A DNA stretch of 9,193 bases from a bacterium (GTDB lineage: Bacteria > SZUA-79 > Acidulodesulfobacterales > Acidulodesulfobacteraceae). This document shows positions 5,629 through 9,193 of the stretch, in pieces (the first letter of the stretch is position 1; each line of letters starts with the position of its first letter). The stretch is taken from positions 1-9,193 of the forward strand of contig JAJYQZ010000052.1 of NCBI GenBank assembly GCA_021794335.1, written 5' to 3'. The notes beneath the pieces are model-generated. The model was not told where the DNA came from and did not search any database. It saw only the letters and a list, made by a program, of their open reading frames with translations. Both the position numbers and the translations under genes were made by a program.

Positions 5629-6981
5629 TTAATAGTTTGCGTAATTATCGTTTTCAATTTCCATTGCCTGTTCTTCAAAACTGCCGTATTCGTCAACAAA
5701 CATAAGATTTACCACGCCGGTAGAACCGTTTCTTTGTTTTGCTATTACCAGCTCGGTTTTATTATTTATTTCTTTTTTGCCGCTTGTTTTATCGTAAAAT
5801 CCCGGACGGTGTATCGCTATTACCACGTCTGCGTCTTGCTCTATGCTTCCGGATTCTCTTAAATCCGCCAACACGGGTCTTTTGTTCGAACGGGCTTCGA
5901 CGAGTCTGTTAAGCTGAGCAAGAGCCACGATAGGCATATCCAAATCTTTTGCGATAGCTTTAAGACCTCTTGAAATGTCCGAGATAGCCTGTTCTCTCGA
6001 AGCGAACGAATTTATAGGTTTAATTAACTGCAGATAATCTATAAACGCTATATCTATCTGCTTTTCACGTTTTAATTGTTTTATTTTGGCTTTTAGTTCA
6101 ACGATATTGATTGACGTATCGTCGTTGACGTAAATTCCCATATCTTCGGTTCTAATTAAAACATTCTGCAATAATTCCTGTTCGCAGAGACCTTTTCGTA
6201 AATCTTTTGAATTAACCCTGGCGAGTAGAGATATAACCCTTTCCGCTATCTGCTCTTTTGACATTTCAATCGTGAAAAAAGCGATTTTTTTGTTTTGATT
6301 CGCCATATTAAGAGCTATTTTTAAAGCTAAAGCCGTTTTCCCTATCGACGGACGGGCGGCGATAATAATTAAATTCGAGTTTTGAAAACCGGTAGTGAGC
6401 TCGTCGAGATAGTTAAATCCCGTGTGTATTCCGGTTATTTTAGTTTCTCTGTTGATATAACTATCCACCACGTCCGATAATTTATAATTTTTCGATTTAT
6501 TTCCGTCTTCAATAATTTTTGAAAGATTATTTTCGACTTCGTAAATAACGGAGTAAGGATCGTTAGCCGTTTTAAAACAAACGCTTTTTGATTCTTCAAA
6601 TAAGTTTATAAGCTTTCTCGCCGTCGATTTTTTTTTGATAATTTGAACGTATCCGGAATAATCCATTAATCCTTCCGGCAATTGAAATAATTCAAGCAAA
6701 TATTTTAAATAATCGATTCCTTCTTCGTTTTTTAAAATACTCTCAAGAGATACTACGTCTATTCTTTGATTGTCGGAATACAATCTTTCCATAGCCGCAA
6801 ATATTTTTTTATTTATGTAATCGTAAAAATCTTCCGACGATATTTCCTGCAAAACGGCGTTTAACGAACCGTCGTTTATCAAAATATTCGACAATAAAGC
6901 TCTTTCGGCTATTAACGAAGACGGAGCCTGCTCAGGAGCGATATTTACTACTTTCTTGTTATTCCAATTCTTTGCGTCCAT
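5629..6981 (-). CDS. dnaB: phage DnaB-type replicative DNA helicase
   Basis: The 450-aa protein is a complete DnaB-family hexameric helicase that unwinds DNA 5' to 3' at the replication fork. The N-terminal domain (residues about 15-120) contains ERALLSNILIND and the EDFYDYINKKIFAAM segment typical of the primase-binding domain. The RecA-like C-terminal domain carries Walker A AARPSIGKTALA (208-219), the catalytic Glu in FTIEM (239), Walker B IAFIDYLQLI (311-320), LAQLNR (354-359), LADLRESGSIEQDADVV (371-387) and AKQRNGSTG (414-422). All key residues are present and the length is normal. The start has a perfect GGAGGT and overlaps the upstream loader gene by 23 bases. It is probably loaded onto the phage origin by the two proteins encoded just upstream. 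Confidence 0.97.
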   Translation of the reverse strand: MDAKNWNNKKVVNIAPEQAPSSLIAERALLSNILINDGSLNAVLQEISSEDFYDYINKKIFAAMERLYSDNQRIDVVSLESILKNEEGIDYLKYLLELFQLPEGLMDYSGYVQIIKKKSTARKLINLFEESKSVCFKTANDPYSVIYEVENNLSKIIEDGNKSKNYKLSDVVDSYINRETKITGIHTGFNYLDELTTGFQNSNLIIIAARPSIGKTALALKIALNMANQNKKIAFFTIEMSKEQIAERVISLLARVNSKDLRKGLCEQELLQNVLIRTEDMGIYVNDDTSINIVELKAKIKQLKREKQIDIAFIDYLQLIKPINSFASREQAISDISRGLKAIAKDLDMPIVALAQLNRLVEARSNKRPVLADLRESGSIEQDADVVIAIHRPGFYDKTSGKKEINNKTELVIAKQRNGSTGVVNLMFVDEYGSFEEQAMEIENDNYANY

Positions 6982-7615
6982 TTTTACCTCCGAGAGCGAG
7001 CGTTAAATAATTTATCAAATCATCGTGTTTGACTTTAGTATCGTCTTCAACGATATTTACGGATTTGCCTACGTAACAACAGGAGCATTCTTTTAAATCC
7101 GATATAGATGCCGGATTGTTGTTTAACTCAATAAAACTCGGGATATAGTCAGGAGCGTCATAAGATAACGGGTCTAACTTGGCAAAGGTCTTATAGATTT
7201 TTATAAAATCCGCTTTTTTCCAGTTAAGTTCGCTTTCCAAGGTTGCGCAAATATTAGAGTAGCTGATAATATCCAACGCTTTTCTGATAGCCTTGTCTTT
7301 AAACGTAAACGAATAATAAGTTCCGAATTTGTCGATAGCTTTTAAAACCAAAGACCATGCTATTTCGGCGCGGTCGTCTAAAGACAATAAATTATTACCG
7401 TTAATGACGTTTATTATTTCAATAATCTCCGATATTTTAGGCATATACTTTAAGTTTTTTCGTATAACGCTTGTCGCCTTTTTAATATCGGCGATATTGT
7501 ATTCGTCTAAATCTTCCAAATATGCGGTAATAACGTATTTAGTTAATTCGAAATTAAAATATTCGGCGAGACCAGATAAAATATCCAATAATTCTTTTTT
7601 CTCGGTTTTATTCAT
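6959..7615 (-). CDS. probable replicative helicase loader (DUF6475-like)
   Basis: The 218-aa product lies between the initiator and DnaB genes, the usual place for a phage helicase loader. Its N-terminal 70 residues are helical and follow a loader-like pattern (LAEYFNFELTKYVITAYLEDL, then KKATSVIRKNLKYMPKISEI). Residues 85-145 (AWSLVLKAIDKFGTYYSFTF ... ESELNWKKADFIKIYKTF) match my memory of the DUF6475 domain found in phage replication proteins, with its 'W..v...G.Y.s..F.d..I' and 'W....F...Y' landmarks. The C-terminal CSCC (177-180) could bind metal. No Walker motif is seen, so it would not be a DnaC-type ATPase. A GAGGAGG site precedes the ATG, which overlaps the initiator stop by 4 bases. 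The role is inferred from position and pattern. Confidence 0.7.
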   Translation of the reverse strand: MNKTEKKELLDILSGLAEYFNFELTKYVITAYLEDLDEYNIADIKKATSVIRKNLKYMPKISEIIEIINVINGNNLLSLDDRAEIAWSLVLKAIDKFGTYYSFTFKDKAIRKALDIISYSNICATLESELNWKKADFIKIYKTFAKLDPLSYDAPDYIPSFIELNNNPASISDLKECSCCYVGKSVNIVEDDTKVKHDDLINYLTLALGGKNGRKELE

Positions 7616-8667
7616 AATTCCTCCTCGATAATTTTTTTAACTTCCTGATTAACGATAAAATTTTTAAGCGTCCGTTCGGATATATTCCTGTTTGATGTTT
7701 TCTGATTTAAATAACTTTCAAATTTTGTTCCGAATAACGTCGCGGGTCTTAAATATATGCACATCTTAGGATCGTTGAGCCATTCGTCCGTTTTTTTATC
7801 TATAACGGTTTTAAATTCATCAAGTTTAAATCCTTCTTTTAAACGGGCGGCGATGATGGTTTTTGTAGCTGGAGTAGTGCTTTTGTATTTGCTGGAGCAT
7901 TTTAGATTTAAATAATCTATAATTTCATCGTAGATAGTGGCGTTGTTATTTCTTTTACTTATATTTTTTATAGTCGTAACATTGGTGATATTGTCTAATT
8001 TCTCGCTATTCTCTTTTTTATTATCTGTATTTATTTGATTTTCTTGAGTATTTACAGTTTTTTTATCTGTAAATTTAATCTTATTATTAGGGTCTAACGA
8101 CGCGGAGTCGGGCTTTTGCCCGACAATATATATATTACTAATACCTTCTTCTTTAGTATTAATACTTTCTTTTATATTTATATCTTTATCTATATCTATA
8201 TCTATCTCTGTCGTTACATTTTTGTTACACTCTGTTACATCGTCGTTACATTGTAACGTTTTATTGTCTTGAGAAGACGGTAAAAGCCCTTGTTTTTTTC
8301 TATCTCTGTAAGCTCTTACACGTTTTGCGCTTTCTGATTCAGAGCCGATTAATGAAAGCATATTAGGCAATAAAAATTCTCTTTCATCTTCGGTCGGTTC
8401 TATAAGATTATTAGATTTCATAAACGATATTGTAATTCTTACGTTATCGGTTTCTTCGTCAAGTATTAGCGCTAATTCTTCGTCCAATGTTTTCTCTATT
8501 CCCTGAAATATTAAGTATCCGTTTGTTTTAATCGTTAAGAGAAGAATTTTTTGATAAATGATAACATACGTATCTCCGCCCGCTATTTTTCTAAGTTTTT
8601 TTATGTACGGTTGCGCAAAAAAATCGTCTTTAAGCTTAAACCAGTAGTAATGTTTGTTTTTTTCCAT
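7612..8667 (-). CDS. phage replisome organiser / replication initiator
   Basis: The 351-aa protein has two recognisable ends. Residues 5-125 match the phage replisome organiser N-terminal domain (winged helix; YYWFKLKDDFFAQPYIKKL, then LDEELALILDEETDNVRITI and SESAKRVRAYRDRKK). Residues about 244-322 match the conserved phage C-terminal domain (Phg_2220_C; IIDYLNLKCSSKYK, then AARLKEGFKLDEFKTVIDKK and YLRPATLFGTKFESYL). Between them, about 130-243, is a hydrophilic Asn-, Lys- and Asp-rich linker. Such proteins bind the origin and recruit the loader-helicase complex. The linker-coding DNA holds repeats that look like the origin itself. The GAGGAATG ribosome site lies inside the end of the upstream gene, 3 bases away, and the stop overlaps the loader start. 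Confidence 0.9.
   Translation of the reverse strand: MEKNKHYYWFKLKDDFFAQPYIKKLRKIAGGDTYVIIYQKILLLTIKTNGYLIFQGIEKTLDEELALILDEETDNVRITISFMKSNNLIEPTEDEREFLLPNMLSLIGSESESAKRVRAYRDRKKQGLLPSSQDNKTLQCNDDVTECNKNVTTEIDIDIDKDINIKESINTKEEGISNIYIVGQKPDSASLDPNNKIKFTDKKTVNTQENQINTDNKKENSEKLDNITNVTTIKNISKRNNNATIYDEIIDYLNLKCSSKYKSTTPATKTIIAARLKEGFKLDEFKTVIDKKTDEWLNDPKMCIYLRPATLFGTKFESYLNQKTSNRNISERTLKNFIVNQEVKKIIEEEL
8107..8136. repeat. GC hairpin adjoining an AT palindrome
   Basis: GTCGGGC (8107-8113) and GCCCGAC (8118-8124) form a perfect 7-bp stem around TTTT, by far the most GC-rich stem in this AT-rich gene. It is immediately followed by the perfect palindrome AATATATATATT (8125-8136). It codes for VGQKPD within the linker. 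It could be a single-strand initiation site or a structural boundary of the origin. Confidence 0.6.
8212..8258. repeat. GTTACA iterons at helical spacing
   Basis: GTTACA occurs at 8213-8218, 8224-8229, 8234-8239 and 8245-8250, with start-to-start distances of 11, 10 and 11 bases. An inverted copy TGTAAC lies at 8252-8257, making the perfect odd palindrome CGTTACATTGTAACG at 8244-8258. Because the spacing is not a multiple of three, the same DNA is read alternately as Cys-Asn and Val-Thr codons, so the repetition is in the DNA and not in the protein. These are likely initiator-binding sites on one face of the helix. Confidence 0.7.
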
Positions 8668-8670
8668 ATT

Positions 8671-8973
8671 TCATTCCTCAAATCTTACGATATTGCTAAT
8701 TGATTTAACGCTCAAAAGGTTTGAATTTTCTAAAATTTTTAACGCGGAGTCAATAAATTCGGGAGTCCTATCGGAAATAATTTTAGGTAATTTTTCTCTG
8801 TTTAAGCAGTTTTTTAAATTTTCTTTTTCGTCATATTTCGACGCTAAACTAACAAGGTCAAACCAGAAAACCATAACGGTATATCCATTAGGTTCGACTA
8901 TGGATTTAACTGTTTTAATTCTTTTGTCTTTATAAAATTCAGTAGAAATATATAATGATTTTTCCTTATTCAT
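8671..8973 (-). CDS. short protein resembling the phage replisome organiser N-terminal domain
   Basis: The 100-aa product has the pattern of the initiator N-terminal domain alone: LYISTEFYKDKRIKTVKSI, then GYTVMVFWFDLVSLASKY, then LNREKLPKIISDRTPEFIDSALKILENSNLLSV. These match the 'W.kL..d.f.d..Ik.i', 'gd....iw..ll.la....' and 'iA..l.......v...l..f...gli' blocks of replisome organiser domains, which form a winged helix. It lacks the linker and C-terminal domain. GGGAGA precedes the ATG, and its TGA is 3 bases from the initiator ATG, so translation is coupled. It may bind the same or related DNA as the initiator, or help assemble it. Similarity to its neighbour is moderate and based on pattern. 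Confidence 0.65.
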   Translation of the reverse strand: MNKEKSLYISTEFYKDKRIKTVKSIVEPNGYTVMVFWFDLVSLASKYDEKENLKNCLNREKLPKIISDRTPEFIDSALKILENSNLLSVKSISNIVRFEE

Positions 8974-9010
8974 AAAAATCTCCCTAACATTAACAATAAA
9001 ATCTAAACCA

Positions 9011-9193
9011 TTACTTTAGATTTTCTATCGCCATAAAAGTATTTCTGTTAGCCGCCTCGATATTTATGCAGGCTCTTTTAAAAGCATAAGGTTGACCTAT
9101 AAGCGTAGCTTTCTTTTTAGCTCTTGTTATAGCCGTATAGGTAAGTTTATTATTGAGCATAATAAAAAAACCCGTTATAAACGGTATAAAGAC
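9011..9193 (-). CDS. C-terminal end of a RecD/UvrD-like SF1 DNA helicase, 5' end outside the window
   Basis: The minus strand is open from the right edge to a TAA at 9013-9011, giving 60 residues: VFIPFITGFF, then MLNNKLTYTAITRAKKKATLIGQ, then AFKRACINIEAANRNTFMAIENLK. The segment LTYTAITRAKK is motif VI of superfamily 1 helicases, and the preceding strand fits the UvrD_C_2 domain of RecD-type enzymes. Motif VI supplies the arginine that contacts ATP. The Walker A and other motifs lie outside the window, so completeness is unknown. The 37-base gap to the next gene and the shared strand suggest it belongs to the same replication operon, probably as a 5'-3' accessory helicase. Confidence 0.85.
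   Translation of the reverse strand, partial: VFIPFITGFFIMLNNKLTYTAITRAKKKATLIGQPYAFKRACINIEAANRNTFMAIENLK

Larger units (their letters stand above)
8050..8258. other. predicted phage replication origin inside the initiator gene
   Basis: The linker-coding part of the initiator gene contains, left to right: an 8-bp inverted repeat (ATTTACAG 8050-8057, CTGTAAAT 8067-8074); a GC hairpin (8107-8124) abutting an AT palindrome (8125-8136); another palindrome AGTATTAATACT (8155-8166); a tandem TATCT repeat (8181-8207); and an array of GTTACA repeats (8213-8257). This layout of iterons beside an AT-rich unwinding region within the initiator gene parallels ori-lambda within gene O. The assignment is inference from architecture. 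Confidence 0.6.

Noticed and set aside
7329..7631. Plus-strand open frame of 100 codons
   Set aside because: It is antisense to the probable loader gene, hydrophobic by codon complement, and has no supporting context.
8654..8935. Plus-strand open frame of 93 codons
   Set aside because: It lies antisense to the 100-aa organiser-like gene, which has a ribosome site and family pattern. It is a shadow frame.
1..9193. CRISPR arrays, tRNA and rRNA genes
   Set aside because: No regularly spaced long repeats of CRISPR type and no recognisable tRNA or rRNA sequence were seen on either strand.

Overview
The window joins two different kinds of DNA. Positions 1 to about 3,240 look like decaying bacterial chromosome. 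Positions about 3,240 to 9,193 hold a compact, leftward-transcribed phage or prophage early region. The sequence is AT-rich, and the leftward genes carry strong Shine-Dalgarno sites (GGAGG, GAGGAGG and similar) at normal spacing, so the host is a bacterium. TGA is used as an ordinary stop. Several host-side genes are broken, which suggests a genome undergoing decay or heavy mobile-element traffic. I cannot fix the taxon; the phage replication families are best known from low-GC phages.

Left part, plus strand: the 3' end of an alpha/beta hydrolase (1-644, catalytic triad visible), an antibiotic-biosynthesis-monooxygenase-fold protein (788-1108), and a small unrecognised ORF (1242-1508) followed by a perfect AT-only inverted repeat. 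On the minus strand at 1647-2521 lies an AlkA-type DNA-3-methyladenine glycosylase pseudogene with two in-frame stops and one frameshift. A diverged second copy of part of the 1242-1508 ORF lies at 2749-2870. A relic of an IS256/Mutator-type transposase N-terminus lies at 2969-3138. That relic appears to have cut off the gene that once followed the phage operon (3161-3238).

Right part, all minus strand, listed in transcription order from 9193 leftward: the C-terminus of a RecD-like SF1 helicase; a short protein resembling the phage replisome-organiser N-terminal domain; the full replisome organiser/initiator; a probable helicase loader; a complete DnaB-type replicative helicase; an unknown 83-aa protein; a 54-aa cysteine-rich protein; an unknown 125-aa protein; a DUF1874/AcrIII-1 type ring nuclease (predicted anti-CRISPR); two small unknowns; and a P-loop kinase-like protein. 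Several neighbours overlap by 4 to 23 bases, so the genes probably form one operon with its promoter beyond the right edge.

The genes fit a phage DNA-replication module (initiator, loader, DnaB, accessory helicase) followed by an accessory block with at least one counter-defence gene. The two most notable signals are these. First, a probable replication origin is embedded in the linker-coding part of the initiator gene (about 8050-8258): four GTTACA direct repeats one helical turn apart plus one inverted copy, an AT-rich short tandem repeat, AT palindromes and a GC hairpin. Second, the DUF1874 protein retains the residues expected for cyclic tetra-adenylate binding and cleavage, predicting that this element counters type III CRISPR immunity.
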